DNA from: Chitinophagales bacterium
Lineage (GTDB): Bacteria > Bacteroidota > Bacteroidia > Chitinophagales > UBA10324
DNA: 64,000 nucleotides
NCBI GenBank assembly: GCA_025056305.1
Contig: JANWWJ010000022.1
Coordinates: 124,001-188,000, forward strand
Direction of reading: 5' to 3'
Below are positions 42,363 through 51,462 of this stretch, in pieces; positions within the stretch are counted from its first letter, which is position 1, and every line of letters begins with the position of its first letter. A program made the translations under genes and the position numbers. The notes beneath the pieces were generated by a model. It was not told the DNA's origin and searched no databases. It worked only from the letters and a program-made list of their open reading frames with translations.

Positions 42363-43202
42363 GTGAAACTTAGCATAGCCCTCTCCCCATGCCCCAACGA
42401 CACATTTGTCTTCTATGCACTGGTTCATAAAAAGGTTCGGTCCCCATTTGCCTGGAAACTGACACTCACCGATATCGAATCGTTGAATGAGTTAGCTCTC
42501 CATGAAGCTACTGACCTGTGCAAGATCAGTCTGGCTTTATATCCCCAAATTGCCCATAAATATTGGTTGCTGAACAGCGGTGGCGCCTTGGGCTATGGCT
42601 GCGGTCCTGTTTTGGTATGCCGCCCTCACTTCAAAGAACAATCACCCGAATTTCCCCGTGTAGCCGTGCCGGGCGAGCATACGACGGCCTGTTTTCTCCT
42701 CAGGTTATTTTTCCCTCACTACCGGCACTGGCTTTGTTTACCGTACAACCAGATTATTGCAGCAGTACAAAACGGAACTGCCGATTTAGGTTTGCTGATT
42801 CACGAAAGCCGCTTCACCTATTATAAGGCCGGCTTGGAACTCCTCGCCGACCTGGGCGCCATGTGGGAAGCACAGTATAATTTACCCGTGCCTTTGGGCG
42901 GCATTGCGGCTCGCAGAAGCTTACCTGAGCCGGTACTCAAGAATGTGGAAGACGATATTCGCCAAAGCCTGTACTACGCATACGCACATCCCGAAGAGAC
43001 TATGGCATTTGTACGACAACACGCGCAAGAACTCAGCGACGATGTGTTGAACCAACATATAAAACTTTTTGTAAACCACTATACCTTTGATCTGGGCCCG
43101 CAAGGGCGAGCAGCGATTCTGCGCCTGTTCCATTTGGGCAGCACGGGCCTTGCTGAGCGAGTCTTTTTCCTTACCAGTTTCACTACCCACCCTCCATGCT
43201 AA
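42363..43202 (+). CDS. mqnD: 1,4-dihydroxy-6-naphthoate synthase
   Basis: A 279-residue enzyme of the futalosine menaquinone pathway, converting cyclic dehypoxanthine futalosine to 1,4-dihydroxy-6-naphthoate. The periplasmic-binding-protein-like fold starts with SIALSPCPNDTFVFYALV, which is family-diagnostic. SLALYPQIAHKYWLLNSGGALGYGCGPVLV, GEHTTACFLLRLFF, LGLLIHESRFTYY and NLPVPLGGIAARRSL follow, and the His in LIHE is the proposed catalytic base. Start is GTG at 42363. The GT2 gene overlaps its end by seven bases. This implies menaquinone synthesis by the futalosine route; other mqn genes are not here. Confidence 0.93.
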   Translation: MKLSIALSPCPNDTFVFYALVHKKVRSPFAWKLTLTDIESLNELALHEATDLCKISLALYPQIAHKYWLLNSGGALGYGCGPVLVCRPHFKEQSPEFPRVAVPGEHTTACFLLRLFFPHYRHWLCLPYNQIIAAVQNGTADLGLLIHESRFTYYKAGLELLADLGAMWEAQYNLPVPLGGIAARRSLPEPVLKNVEDDIRQSLYYAYAHPEETMAFVRQHAQELSDDVLNQHIKLFVNHYTFDLGPQGRAAILRLFHLGSTGLAERVFFLTSFTTHPPC

Positions 43203-43948
43203 ACGGCAAGAAGATCGTAGTGGTGCTGCCGGCCTACAATGCCGAGCATACCCTTGAAGCCACGTACCGGGAAATACCGTTCCCTTTGGTTGACGACGTC
43301 GTATTAGTCGATGACCACAGCAGCGATGCCACCGTGACGCTGGCCCGTAAGCTGGGCATCCGCCATATTTTGGTACACGACCACAACCGCGGTTACGGCG
43401 CAAACCAAAAGACCTGCTACAAAAAAGCACTGGAACTTCAGGCGGACATCATTATCATGTTGCATCCCGACTACCAATACACCCCCCGCCTGATTCCTGC
43501 TATGGCGGCCCTGATTGCCGAAGGCCTTTACCATGTAGTGCTGGGTTCTCGAATCTTGGGTACCGGCGCACTAAAAGGCGGCATGCCCCTCTATAAATAC
43601 GTCTTCAACCGACTGTTAACGTTTATCCAAAATCTGCTGTTGCAACAAAAGCTTTCTGAATACCACACGGGTTACCGGGCCTTTTCTCGTGAGGCATTGA
43701 CCAGCATCAACTTGGAAGCCAATAGCGATGACTTCGTCTTTGACAACCAAATGCTTTCGCAACTGTTCATGGCTGGGTTTGAAGTTGCAGAAATCACCTG
43801 TCCGACCCGTTATTTTCCCCAAGCAAGCACTATCAGCTGGAAAAGAAGCTTTGTGTACGGCATTGGTGTGCTGTGGGTAAGCATTCGTCATTTTTTACAT
43901 CGGCATCGGATATGGCGCTGGCATCTATATAACCCACCCACCACTTAA
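43196..43948 (+). CDS. Family 2 glycosyltransferase, polyprenyl-phosphate sugar synthase-like
   Basis: A 250-residue GT-A enzyme: VVVLPAYNAEHTLEATYREIP, VLVDDHSSDATVTLARKLG, then LHPDYQYTPRLIPAM in the DxD position and EYHTGYRAFSREAL after it. It has no clear membrane helix except weak hydrophobicity near the C-terminus. This pattern is like dolichyl/polyprenyl-phosphate mannose or glucose synthases and many uncharacterised surface-glycan GTs. It overlaps mqnD by seven bases, so is probably on the same mRNA, without a metabolic link I can see. Its TAA shares a TTAA with the stop of the convergent permease gene. Confidence 0.88.
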   Translation: MLNGKKIVVVLPAYNAEHTLEATYREIPFPLVDDVVLVDDHSSDATVTLARKLGIRHILVHDHNRGYGANQKTCYKKALELQADIIIMLHPDYQYTPRLIPAMAALIAEGLYHVVLGSRILGTGALKGGMPLYKYVFNRLLTFIQNLLLQQKLSEYHTGYRAFSREALTSINLEANSDDFVFDNQMLSQLFMAGFEVAEITCPTRYFPQASTISWKRSFVYGIGVLWVSIRHFLHRHRIWRWHLYNPPTT

Positions 43949-45438
43949 GCACGCAGCAACGGAATGGCCTTCGCCATTTTGCGCCACCAACGTTGGTATG
44001 CTTCCAGTTGCAGTACCGCGGAATCCCGATTTGCCGTGTACATCAAAAACAAAGCCAGCGGCATGACCAAAAAGGAGGAAAACCACATACCCGCCACCGG
44101 AGTCAATACGCCCTCGCGAGCCATTTTTTCACCGGCAACGGAAAGGATGTAGTACATGATGAAGAAAAAGACAGAGGCTACAAACGGCAAACCAAAACCT
44201 CCTTTTCGAATAATCGCTCCCAACGGAGCTCCGATCAGAAATAACAACAGGCAAGCAAAAGAAAGAGTGAACTTGCGTTGCCGCTCATTCTGATAGCGAC
44301 GCAGCAACTCTGCCTTGCCTTCCTGCGCTCGCGCCATGTAATCGTAATACCCTTTCAGATTGCGCGCAGTAGCCAAAGCTTTCATGACTACCGCCAACGT
44401 ATCCGCCGCGGGCTTGAGCTGTGCTCCACGGGTTCCTGGTCGATTTTGTTGCCGCAAACTGTCTAAATTGATTCGCGAAAAAGCTAAATACGGGCGGGCA
44501 AATTGACGAGCTTCCATGACGTCTGATTGAAGTTCTAACTGCATCGTGTCAATGGATGCCGAGAGCTGGCGCAGATTCTGCATTTGATAGCTTTCTCTGA
44601 AAAGCCGGGTGTCGGTACGGGTAAGGGTAAAATCAGACAAGTCAAAAACCTTACGCCACGTCGCAAAACTGAGGCGCACGTGTTCGTTTTCGCGGGTGGG
44701 GCGCGTTGTAGCCGTCAGCTCACGATACTGGTAGCCGTCGTACAACTCAAGTACGAGAAATCGCCCATCGGCTGTGGTGTACATCTTGCCCCTTTGCGCT
44801 ACCACCACCGACTCATTGGCCTTGCCCTGCGTATGGTCATAAATCAAAACATCGCTAATGTTTCCTCCCTCCTCGTCTTTGCTACCTATACGTATGCTAA
44901 ACCCTTCAATTTCTTTGTAGAACACGCCTGGCTTCAGGTTAAAGGCCGGTCGTTGCCGGGCGATGTCGTAGTAGAGTGCTCCAAACCGTAAATAAGCAGC
45001 CGGTACCACATAGTTGGCAAATGCCAAAGCACCTGCACTGATCAGTACCGACAAAAGCAACAGCGGGCGAAGTACGCGCCACAGGGAAATGCCCGAGGTT
45101 TTTAGGGCCGGCAGTTCTTGATTTTCGGCCAAAGAGCCCACCGTCATCATCGACGCCAGCAAGGTCGCTAAAGGCAAGGCCAACGGTACCATGGTGGCAG
45201 CGGTAGCGTACACCAAAAATTCTCCCACCACCCACCAAGGCAAGCCCTTACCGGCCAGGTCTTCAACATACTTCCATAAAAACTGCATGATCAAAACAAA
45301 CAATGTGAGCAGAAAAGTGATTACAAACGGCCCTATGAACAGACTCAAAACATAGCGGTCGGTCAGACGTAAACCCAAACGCCAGGGCAAGCTGCTACCT
45401 TTAAGCCCGCTTAGGAAGTGTATTGTCTTGCGCCGCAC
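43945..45438 (-). CDS. LptF/LptG family LPS-export permease
   Basis: A 497-residue membrane subunit of the LptB2FG transporter that extracts LPS from the inner membrane. Three helices lie near the N-terminus (LFIGPFVITFLLTLFVLIMQFL; WWVVGEFLVYATAATMVPLALPLATLLASMMTVG, with LAENQELPALKTSGISLWRVL as the coupling segment). A large periplasmic part covers residues 145-385, and three helices follow (FLIGAPLGAIIRKGGFGLPF). F versus G is not certain. The start is a GTG at 45438, since no ATG occurs before the first helix. This start overlaps that of the divergent 205-codon gene. Confidence 0.9.
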   Translation of the reverse strand: MRRKTIHFLSGLKGSSLPWRLGLRLTDRYVLSLFIGPFVITFLLTLFVLIMQFLWKYVEDLAGKGLPWWVVGEFLVYATAATMVPLALPLATLLASMMTVGSLAENQELPALKTSGISLWRVLRPLLLLSVLISAGALAFANYVVPAAYLRFGALYYDIARQRPAFNLKPGVFYKEIEGFSIRIGSKDEEGGNISDVLIYDHTQGKANESVVVAQRGKMYTTADGRFLVLELYDGYQYRELTATTRPTRENEHVRLSFATWRKVFDLSDFTLTRTDTRLFRESYQMQNLRQLSASIDTMQLELQSDVMEARQFARPYLAFSRINLDSLRQQNRPGTRGAQLKPAADTLAVVMKALATARNLKGYYDYMARAQEGKAELLRRYQNERQRKFTLSFACLLLFLIGAPLGAIIRKGGFGLPFVASVFFFIMYYILSVAGEKMAREGVLTPVAGMWFSSFLVMPLALFLMYTANRDSAVLQLEAYQRWWRKMAKAIPLLRA

Positions 45439-46045
45439 AAATCCAAAACTATCCCTTTCTGCTCAGCAGATTACCCTGCTTCGTTCACGCCGCATCTTTC
45501 GGGTGAAACGGCAGGTCACCGAAAAGCTTCTCGTTTGTTTGCAAGATACGCGTGATCTGTTGCTGACGGCCCTGAAGCAAACAACCTATCCGTGGCCCGA
45601 AGGCATGGACCTGAACTACGGAAAGATCTCCAAAGGGGAAAACTATCAGGGTTTTCCTTACATGATTTTGGATTTTCCACGGCTTTTCCGTCACGATCGA
45701 TGGTTTGCCTACCGCACCATGATCTGGTGGGGACATCATGTAGCTTTTACCTTTTTGCTGAAAGGACCGGAAGCCGAACGCGCCTTGCGGCAGCTTCAGC
45801 GCCTGCCGCCAGCACAGTGGTTGCTTACTGATTACGTTTGCATCAGTGAAGATCCGTGGCAGCATCATTTCAAGCCCGGCTATGTTCAGCGCCTACGCGA
45901 GCTGAATTCACGAGACCTCAGCCGGCGGGTAGCTCCGCTGCCCTATCTGAAACTGATGCGCCGCCGTTCCCTTAACCACCTGGAACGACTGCCTGACGAC
46001 GCTGTCGCAACCTGGCAACATTATATGCAGCGTCTATTGTTATAA
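45428..46045 (+). CDS. Conserved Bacteroidota protein of unknown function
   Basis: A 205-residue cytoplasmic protein without signal or membrane helices. The best-looking conserved segment is LNYGKISKGENYQGFPYMILDFPRLF followed by RTMIWWGHHVAFTFLLKG, which I recall from unnamed Bacteroidota proteins but cannot assign to a family with a function. The frame starts with TTG at 45428, overlapping the divergent lptF-like start by 11 bases; GTG at 45503 is the alternative and would avoid the overlap. Its stop overlaps the stop region of the START-like gene (46040). Confidence 0.72.
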   Translation: MRRTNPKLSLSAQQITLLRSRRIFRVKRQVTEKLLVCLQDTRDLLLTALKQTTYPWPEGMDLNYGKISKGENYQGFPYMILDFPRLFRHDRWFAYRTMIWWGHHVAFTFLLKGPEAERALRQLQRLPPAQWLLTDYVCISEDPWQHHFKPGYVQRLRELNSRDLSRRVAPLPYLKLMRRRSLNHLERLPDDAVATWQHYMQRLLL

Positions 46046-46426
46046 AACGCCTAACCGTTTTTTTAACTGATGAACCTGCTGGTCCCATAACATTTCGGCA
46101 TCGTGTTGTTCAGATGGATTTGCAAAATCTGTAATGATCAATACCGTGTCGTTGGTAATGTCGGTAATATCGATGCGAAATTCAAAATACTCATCCGGCG
46201 GCGCATTGGACCATTGAAATCGGATGAAGTGCTCCTCCTCTTGTGCAATTACCCGCGCCGATTGCTTTTCACTTTCCCAAGTGAAGAAAAACTCTTTGCC
46301 CCGCTGATCGACTTCGTTGGCAAACCACTCAGCCAAACCAGAAGGCGTGCTCAACATCTCCCACAGAATAGCAGGGGAAGACTTGATTACATACTCTCGG
46401 GTGAATTTTCGGTTGCCGCTGGACAT
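46040..46426 (-). CDS. START-like domain protein
   Basis: A 128-residue single-domain protein of the SRPBCC/START-like superfamily, Bacteroidota subgroup. FTREYVIKSSPAILWEMLSTPSGLAEWFANEV is the typical helix-grip N-terminus, and EFRIDITDITNDTVLIITDFA the last strands. The C-terminal helix is WDQQVHQLKKRLGVL. Such proteins bind hydrophobic ligands in a central cavity; ligand and role here are unknown. It is divergent from rpoD. Confidence 0.87.
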   Translation of the reverse strand: MSSGNRKFTREYVIKSSPAILWEMLSTPSGLAEWFANEVDQRGKEFFFTWESEKQSARVIAQEEEHFIRFQWSNAPPDEYFEFRIDITDITNDTVLIITDFANPSEQHDAEMLWDQQVHQLKKRLGVL

Positions 46427-46536
46427 TGTAAAGAATCAGGCGTGACAGTAAATGTACTCAGGGCTGTAAATAAAACAAGTTTCTGGCCGATCGCCTAATG
46501 CATTTTCATACCCTGCTGGCCGCTTCTGGCAGAAAA

Positions 46537-46567
46537 TTTTGCTTCGAAGCACAACTTTTTATATTTG
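46537..46567 (+). promoter_or_regulatory. Bacteroidota promoter for rpoD
   Basis: TTTTG at 46537-46541, 18 bases, then TATATTTG at 46560-46567: both elements match the Bacteroidota sigma consensus exactly. The start codon follows after 41 bases (46609) or 47 bases (46615). The leader has no Shine-Dalgarno sequence, as is usual in this phylum. Confidence 0.65.
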
Positions 46568-46608
46568 CTTGTCCAACTTAAAACACCCCTAACCCACTTA
46601 ACCCCTCC

Positions 46609-47484
46609 ATGCCTATGCGTCAGTTAAAGATTACCAAATCCATTACCAATCGCGAGTCACAGTCCCTTGAAAAGTACTTACAGGAAATCGGAAAGGTTGA
46701 TCTGCTCACGCCAGAAGAAGAAGTAGAACTGGCAAAAAAGATCAAGCAAGGTGACCAACAGGCGTTGGAAAAACTGACCAAAGCCAATTTGCGCTTTGTG
46801 GTCTCGGTGGCCAAGCAATATCAAAACCAGGGCTTGTCACTCAGCGATCTCATCAATGAGGGAAATTTGGGTTTAATCAAGGCCGCCCAGCGCTTCGATG
46901 AAACACGCGGCTTCAAGTTTATCTCCTATGCCGTATGGTGGATTCGCCAGTCCATTCTTCAGGCATTGGCCGAGCAGAGCCGAATTGTTCGCTTGCCGTT
47001 AAACAAGGTTGGGTCGCTCAACAAAATCAACAAAGCCTTTTCTGCCTTGGAACAGGAATTTGAACGCGAGCCCTCTCCCGATGAGCTGGCCGCAGTACTG
47101 GACATTCCGACGGAAGAAGTAGAAACCACCTTAGGCATTGCAGCACGTCACGTAAGCGTAGATGCTCCTTTTGCCGAAGGGGAAGACAATTCGTTGTTGG
47201 ATGTTTTAGAAAACCCCAACAGCCAGCCCACCGACCAGCACGTCGTTTACAACGATTCGCTGCGGCGGGAAATTGAGCGTTCCCTGAACACGCTGACCGA
47301 ACGCCAACGCGATGTCATAAAACTTTACTTCGGAATCGGCGTGGAACATCCCATGTCGTTGGAAGATATCGGCGAACGCTTTGCCCTAACCCGAGAACGC
47401 GTGCGCCAAATAAAAGATAAAGCCATTAACAAGCTGCGCACGGCCTCCCGAAGTCGCCTTTTGCGCAGCTATTTGGGACAATAA
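46609..47484 (+). CDS. rpoD: Primary RNA polymerase sigma factor
   Basis: A 291-residue sigma-70 of the short Bacteroidota type lacking region 1.1. [26 protein letters not shown] opens the protein, region 2 has [56 protein letters not shown], region 3 follows, and region 4 ends with [28 protein letters not shown], the -33-binding helix-turn-helix. It is the housekeeping factor that should read the TTG/TAnnTTTG promoters listed here. Translation may start at 46609 or at 46615 (MRQLKITK, the usual family N-terminus). Confidence 0.96.
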   Translation: MPMRQLKITKSITNRESQSLEKYLQEIGKVDLLTPEEEVELAKKIKQGDQQALEKLTKANLRFVVSVAKQYQNQGLSLSDLINEGNLGLIKAAQRFDETRGFKFISYAVWWIRQSILQALAEQSRIVRLPLNKVGSLNKINKAFSALEQEFEREPSPDELAAVLDIPTEEVETTLGIAARHVSVDAPFAEGEDNSLLDVLENPNSQPTDQHVVYNDSLRREIERSLNTLTERQRDVIKLYFGIGVEHPMSLEDIGERFALTRERVRQIKDKAINKLRTASRSRLLRSYLGQ

Positions 47485-47496
47485 CGGAGTTTGTCG

Positions 47497-48504
47497 TTAC
47501 CTCAACTGCTGTTGGGGCCAGTAAAGGCCGTGGGTGCCGTGCACGGCATACCAACTGAACCAAAAAGAAAAATAGCCAGGCAGCGGATCTTTTTGCTGAC
47601 TTAAGGTAGCGCGAGGCATGTAATCAGTTACGTACACGGTCAAGGGCCCGCGGGACGTATTCACTTCCGCTCGGCCTTGTTCCACAAGTGTCTTCCAATG
47701 AAATGCCACAGTGAGGGTATCGAGAGCAACCACATACATCATGTCTTTGTTGGAAAACAAAGGGAACATCCGCGAAACCGGGAAAAACAGTTCTTCGGTG
47801 CGATCGTATGCAGCATAAGGATTTTGCATATAATTCCGGTCGTATCCTGTCTGGAAACTTAAGACCTGAGCCTGCGGATGATGCCGCAGCACTTCTTCAA
47901 AAGCAACGATCATGCTGTTGACCAAAGCAAGTCGCTTGCCAACGTAATCCCCAACCACACATACTCCGCTAGCCTGCAGCCACAACGATTCTGTTTCTTC
48001 GTCAAACATCAGTAAGTTGGATTCATACAAAAGGCCGCTCACACCAAACAACAGCGTGTCGGATCCGAGCACTCTGCTAAATGTGATGGCTGAACCACAC
48101 AACGGACAAAAGGTGACAGCTACCGGAACACCGCCAACGACGTCGTTGACGATCTCGTGCCAATTCAGAATCCGTAACGGATAAAAGCGTGTGACTTCGT
48201 TGATCTGTACCAAAATGCCAAAATCCATAGGCTGCAATACATCAGCCGCTTGCGCCACGCTGATAAATTCAGGATAGTCAATAGCCGGAATATCGTTTTT
48301 GCGTGGGCCGCCCGGCAGAATTTGAGCGGTATCGATCAGAGCCTGTTGCCAATTGGTATGCAGTTCTTTGTCGGAAAAGCGCTTTAAAATGTTTTCCTCC
48401 TCAGTAGCGGCATCTTCGGATTTTTTCCCCGAGCACCCGCCAAGCATACCCGCCAAAACCCACAGGCCGATGAACCGGCACATCATAGGCGCAGTCCAGC
48501 TCAT
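47497..48504 (-). CDS. DUF3179 lipoprotein
   Basis: A 335-residue exported protein with a lipoprotein signal (WVLAGMLGGC). The mature part has the DUF3179 hallmarks: RFYPLRILNWHEIVNDVVGGVPVAVTFCPLCGSAITFSR, SGLLYESNLLMFD, and LWLQASGVCVVGDYVG. The CPLCGS pair might bind a metal, but function is unknown. The ATG at 48504 overlaps the preceding TPR gene (ATGA); a second ATG at 48486 gives a shorter signal peptide. It converges with rpoD, with 12 bases between the stops. Confidence 0.87.
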   Translation of the reverse strand: MSWTAPMMCRFIGLWVLAGMLGGCSGKKSEDAATEEENILKRFSDKELHTNWQQALIDTAQILPGGPRKNDIPAIDYPEFISVAQAADVLQPMDFGILVQINEVTRFYPLRILNWHEIVNDVVGGVPVAVTFCPLCGSAITFSRVLGSDTLLFGVSGLLYESNLLMFDEETESLWLQASGVCVVGDYVGKRLALVNSMIVAFEEVLRHHPQAQVLSFQTGYDRNYMQNPYAAYDRTEELFFPVSRMFPLFSNKDMMYVVALDTLTVAFHWKTLVEQGRAEVNTSRGPLTVYVTDYMPRATLSQQKDPLPGYFSFWFSWYAVHGTHGLYWPQQQLR

Positions 48505-49211
48505 GAATTATGTTCGGCATTTTCGAGCCGACCGATGTACTTGTCCATTTCCCGCCCTTCGGTGGTGTTGGGAAACTTATTCTTGATTTCCTGATAGATC
48601 AACAAAGCTTCCTCATGCCGGTTCAGGCGCTCTAACAAAAGGCCCGCCCGCTTGAGATAAACAGGCGTGACCACATCGTTTTCCTTATGGTAGGCGGCTT
48701 TTTTGTAAAATGAGATAGCTTGTTCAAACTGGCCGAGCTCCGAATAAGCATCGCCCAGGGCACCGTATGCCATGGCCGTAACGATCTTATCGCGACCCTT
48801 GAATTTCTTCAAGTGCTCGATTGCGAATTCAAAAGAATCAAGGCGCAAATAACAGATGCCTGCGTAGTAATGGGCCAGGTTGGCGGCGTCCGTCCAGCGA
48901 TAATCGCTGATGATCTGCAAGAAGCCGGGGTAGTTGCCGTCACCGTACAAAGCGCGACGCAACGAGTCTTGCCCAAACCATTGCTGCGCCATGAACATTT
49001 GGTTGTTGGCTTCGTCGTTGCGCGGCGCCAGATAAAATCGGCTAAAGGCCACATAGAGCACCACCAGCCCTACAATTCCCCCCACGATATAGGTAAGAAT
49101 TTTCCGGTTCGCATTCACCCACGATTCAAAGTCCGACAGCCGCTCTTCCAAACTGGGTGCGGGAGGAGCTGCTGGCGCACCACCGGCCGTGCTGCTTTTC
49201 TGTTCACTCAT
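48501..49211 (-). CDS. Membrane-anchored TPR protein (YfgM/BamD-like architecture)
   Basis: A 236-residue protein. A Pro/Ala-rich cytoplasmic N-terminus (residues 1-40) precedes one membrane helix (ILTYIVGGIVGLVVLYVAF), after which the rest is periplasmic TPRs: ANLAHYYAGICYLRLDSFEFAIEHLKKF, AMAYGALGDAYSELGQFEQAISFYKKA, and RAGLLLERLNRHEEALLIYQEIKNKFP. The layout is that of YfgM, which associates with SecYEG and periplasmic chaperones; orthology is not proven. It lies between pdhA and the DUF3179 gene on the same strand, overlapping the latter by four bases. Confidence 0.85.
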   Translation of the reverse strand: MSEQKSSTAGGAPAAPPAPSLEERLSDFESWVNANRKILTYIVGGIVGLVVLYVAFSRFYLAPRNDEANNQMFMAQQWFGQDSLRRALYGDGNYPGFLQIISDYRWTDAANLAHYYAGICYLRLDSFEFAIEHLKKFKGRDKIVTAMAYGALGDAYSELGQFEQAISFYKKAAYHKENDVVTPVYLKRAGLLLERLNRHEEALLIYQEIKNKFPNTTEGREMDKYIGRLENAEHNS

Positions 49212-49265
49212 AGCTGGTCTGCCTCAGATTTTTTAGTAGAAATTTTTTAATGTGATTTTGGCTGC

Positions 49266-50330
49266 TCACCACTCTTCACGAAGAAACGGATAATCCGCTT
49301 GAACGTAATTGTCCTTGTATAATTCTTCCGGGTCGGGGAAAGGTGATGCTTCTGCAAAAGCTACGGCTTCATCAATTTCTTCCATTATTTGCTGGTTAAT
49401 GGCTTCCACTTCTGCCAGATTAACCAGCTTGCGGTTCAGCATATACGCCAAAAGCGTTTCAATCGGGTCCCTGGCTTTGTGTGCTTCCAGCTCGTCCTTG
49501 GTCCGATACTTGGCCGGATCGCTCATGCTATGCCCTTTGTACCGATACGTTTTTATTTCTAAAAAATAGGGGCCTTTGCCCTCACGGCAATGCGCTGCTG
49601 CTTCGGCTATGGCCCGATGCACCTCTTCACAGCTATGCCCATCCACAGCGCGTGCCGGCATGTCATAAGCACATCCAAGCCGGTATATGTCAGTAACGTT
49701 ACTGGACCGCTGTACAGAAGTGCCCATCGCATATAAGTTGTTTTCACAAATAAAAACCACAGGCAGTTTCCACATCATGGCCATGTTAAACGTTTCATGG
49801 AGGGCCCCCTGCCGGGCAGCACCATCACCGAAATAACAAGCACAAACGTTGTCGGTACCCCTGTATTTTTCCGCAAATGCAATACCTGCCCCTAAAGGTA
49901 TCTGGGCGCCTACAATGCCATGGCCTCCAAAAAAATTTTTCTCTTTAGAGAAAAAATGCATAGAACCGCCCTTGCCTTTAGAACAGCCGTCCACCTTGCC
50001 AAACAGTTCGGCCATGCATTCACGCGCTGACATACCCCGTGCCAGGGCCAACCCATGGTCGCGATAGGCCGTGATGACGGGGTCAGAGGGCCGAAGTGCC
50101 GTTACCGAACCCGCCGCTACTGCTTCTTGGCCGATATATAAGTGACAAAAGCCCCGGATTTTTTGCTGACTGTACAACATGCCGGCCCGTTCTTCAAAAC
50201 GCCGGATGCGCAGCATCGTTTCATACCAAAACAAGTAGGTAGCTTTATCAAATTCCGGTGTTGGCCGGGCTGCTAGGGCGACCTCCTGTCCGTTATTATC
50301 TGGGGCTTTCTTTACTTTTGAACGTGCCAC
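49266..50330 (-). CDS. pdhA: Pyruvate dehydrogenase E1 component, alpha subunit
   Basis: A 354-residue thiamine-diphosphate subunit of the pyruvate dehydrogenase complex. LFWYETMLRIRRFEERAGMLYSQQ is the usual opening, GKGGSMHFFSKEKNFFGGHGIVGAQIPLGAG follows, and ACYFGDGAARQGALHETFNMAMMWKLPVVFICENN is the GDG-NN thiamine motif. YRYKGHSMSDPAKYRTKDE is the phosphorylation-loop equivalent. A short Lys-rich extension precedes the domain. PdhB is not adjacent. The ATG at 50330 lies close to the divergent recF gene, so the two probably share or interleave their control region. Confidence 0.94.
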   Translation of the reverse strand: MARSKVKKAPDNNGQEVALAARPTPEFDKATYLFWYETMLRIRRFEERAGMLYSQQKIRGFCHLYIGQEAVAAGSVTALRPSDPVITAYRDHGLALARGMSARECMAELFGKVDGCSKGKGGSMHFFSKEKNFFGGHGIVGAQIPLGAGIAFAEKYRGTDNVCACYFGDGAARQGALHETFNMAMMWKLPVVFICENNLYAMGTSVQRSSNVTDIYRLGCAYDMPARAVDGHSCEEVHRAIAEAAAHCREGKGPYFLEIKTYRYKGHSMSDPAKYRTKDELEAHKARDPIETLLAYMLNRKLVNLAEVEAINQQIMEEIDEAVAFAEASPFPDPEELYKDNYVQADYPFLREEW

Positions 50331-51457
50331 AGCTGCCTGCTTCTGGGGCGAAGTTAAACGAAATCAGCCAAGAGATTCTGAGGGGACCTACCCTTTGCTC
50401 GCTAAGGCTATATTCTTTTCGCTGTTTCAAAAATGCTTCTTTTGATTTTGTGCCGGGCCTCAATTTGATCTACGGCCCGAACGCCACAGGAAAAACCAGT
50501 ATTCTGGAAGCAATTCATTTTTTGTGCATCGGCAAAAGTTTTCTGTCCGGCTCCGATCGCCAGGTTGTGCTCCATCATGCGCCGAGCATGAGGCTCCAGG
50601 GTTTCTTTCAACCGCAGGCCGAGGTAGGGCTTACCTGGAGCTCCGATGAGGGCAAACGCATATACGTCAACGGGGTTTTGCAACCGCGCTTGACCGACCA
50701 CGTGGGTCGATTCACGGTCGTGGTCGCCTCACCTTCAGACCATCTGCTGGTGGATGAGTCGGGTCATGACCGACGCCGCTTCATGGATCTGACGTTGGCT
50801 CAAACTTCCCCCGGCTATTTAGAGGCATTGTTGCAGTATAACCGGCTATTGCAGCAGCGCAACGCTTTGTTACGCCAATTGGAACCAACAAAACCCGATC
50901 TGCTTTTGCTTCAAACCGTCGATGAGCAATTAAACCAACCGGCTCATGTGTTGTGGGAACATCGCTCGCGGCTGGCCGAAAAGCTGGCTGAAGGGGTAAT
51001 CGAATTTTTTCATGAATTGAGTGGAGGAAAAGAGCTTGTTACCGTGCAGTATCAAACCTGTGCAGCAAAACAACCGTTAAGCCAGGTGCTGGCCGGGCGC
51101 CGGCACTACGACCTGCAACTGAAGCACACCACCGCAGGCATGCACCGCGATGATCTACAGTTTCTGCTTAATGGACAACCCATCCGACATTACGGCTCTC
51201 AGGGGCAAAAAAAATCGTTCACCCTTGCCTTGCGGCTGGCACAACATGCCTTCCTGACGCAAAACAACCGTCAAGCACCTTTGCTGCTCGTGGATGATTA
51301 TGCCGACCGTCTAGACAGCAGCCGTCGTCACGCTTTTCTGCGCTTGCTTAAACAGGGCAATTTTCCTCAAGTGTTACTAACCCACACCGACCCGCACGAT
51401 TGCATCGTCGCTGAAACGATCGACAACCTCATTGAACTGCCTTCACCTTCTGGCTAA
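50318..51457 (+). CDS. recF: DNA replication/repair protein RecF
   Basis: An SMC-like ATPase that helps load RecA at single-strand gaps. LRLYSFRCFKNASFDFVPGLNLIYGPNATGKTSILEAIHFL holds the Walker A; YGSQGQKKSFTLALRLAQ is the ABC-type signature; LLLVDDYADRLDSSRRHAFL is Walker B with the D-loop. The start is unclear: no ATG lies before the domain in frame. TTG at 50318 and GTG at 50324 are the closest usual alternatives; a GTG at 50258 would enter pdhA. I give 50318 as a compromise (about 379 residues, near the family size). Confidence 0.88.
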   Translation: MNVPQLPASGAKLNEISQEILRGPTLCSLRLYSFRCFKNASFDFVPGLNLIYGPNATGKTSILEAIHFLCIGKSFLSGSDRQVVLHHAPSMRLQGFFQPQAEVGLTWSSDEGKRIYVNGVLQPRLTDHVGRFTVVVASPSDHLLVDESGHDRRRFMDLTLAQTSPGYLEALLQYNRLLQQRNALLRQLEPTKPDLLLLQTVDEQLNQPAHVLWEHRSRLAEKLAEGVIEFFHELSGGKELVTVQYQTCAAKQPLSQVLAGRRHYDLQLKHTTAGMHRDDLQFLLNGQPIRHYGSQGQKKSFTLALRLAQHAFLTQNNRQAPLLLVDDYADRLDSSRRHAFLRLLKQGNFPQVLLTHTDPHDCIVAETIDNLIELPSPSG

Positions 51458-51462
51458 GGGTT

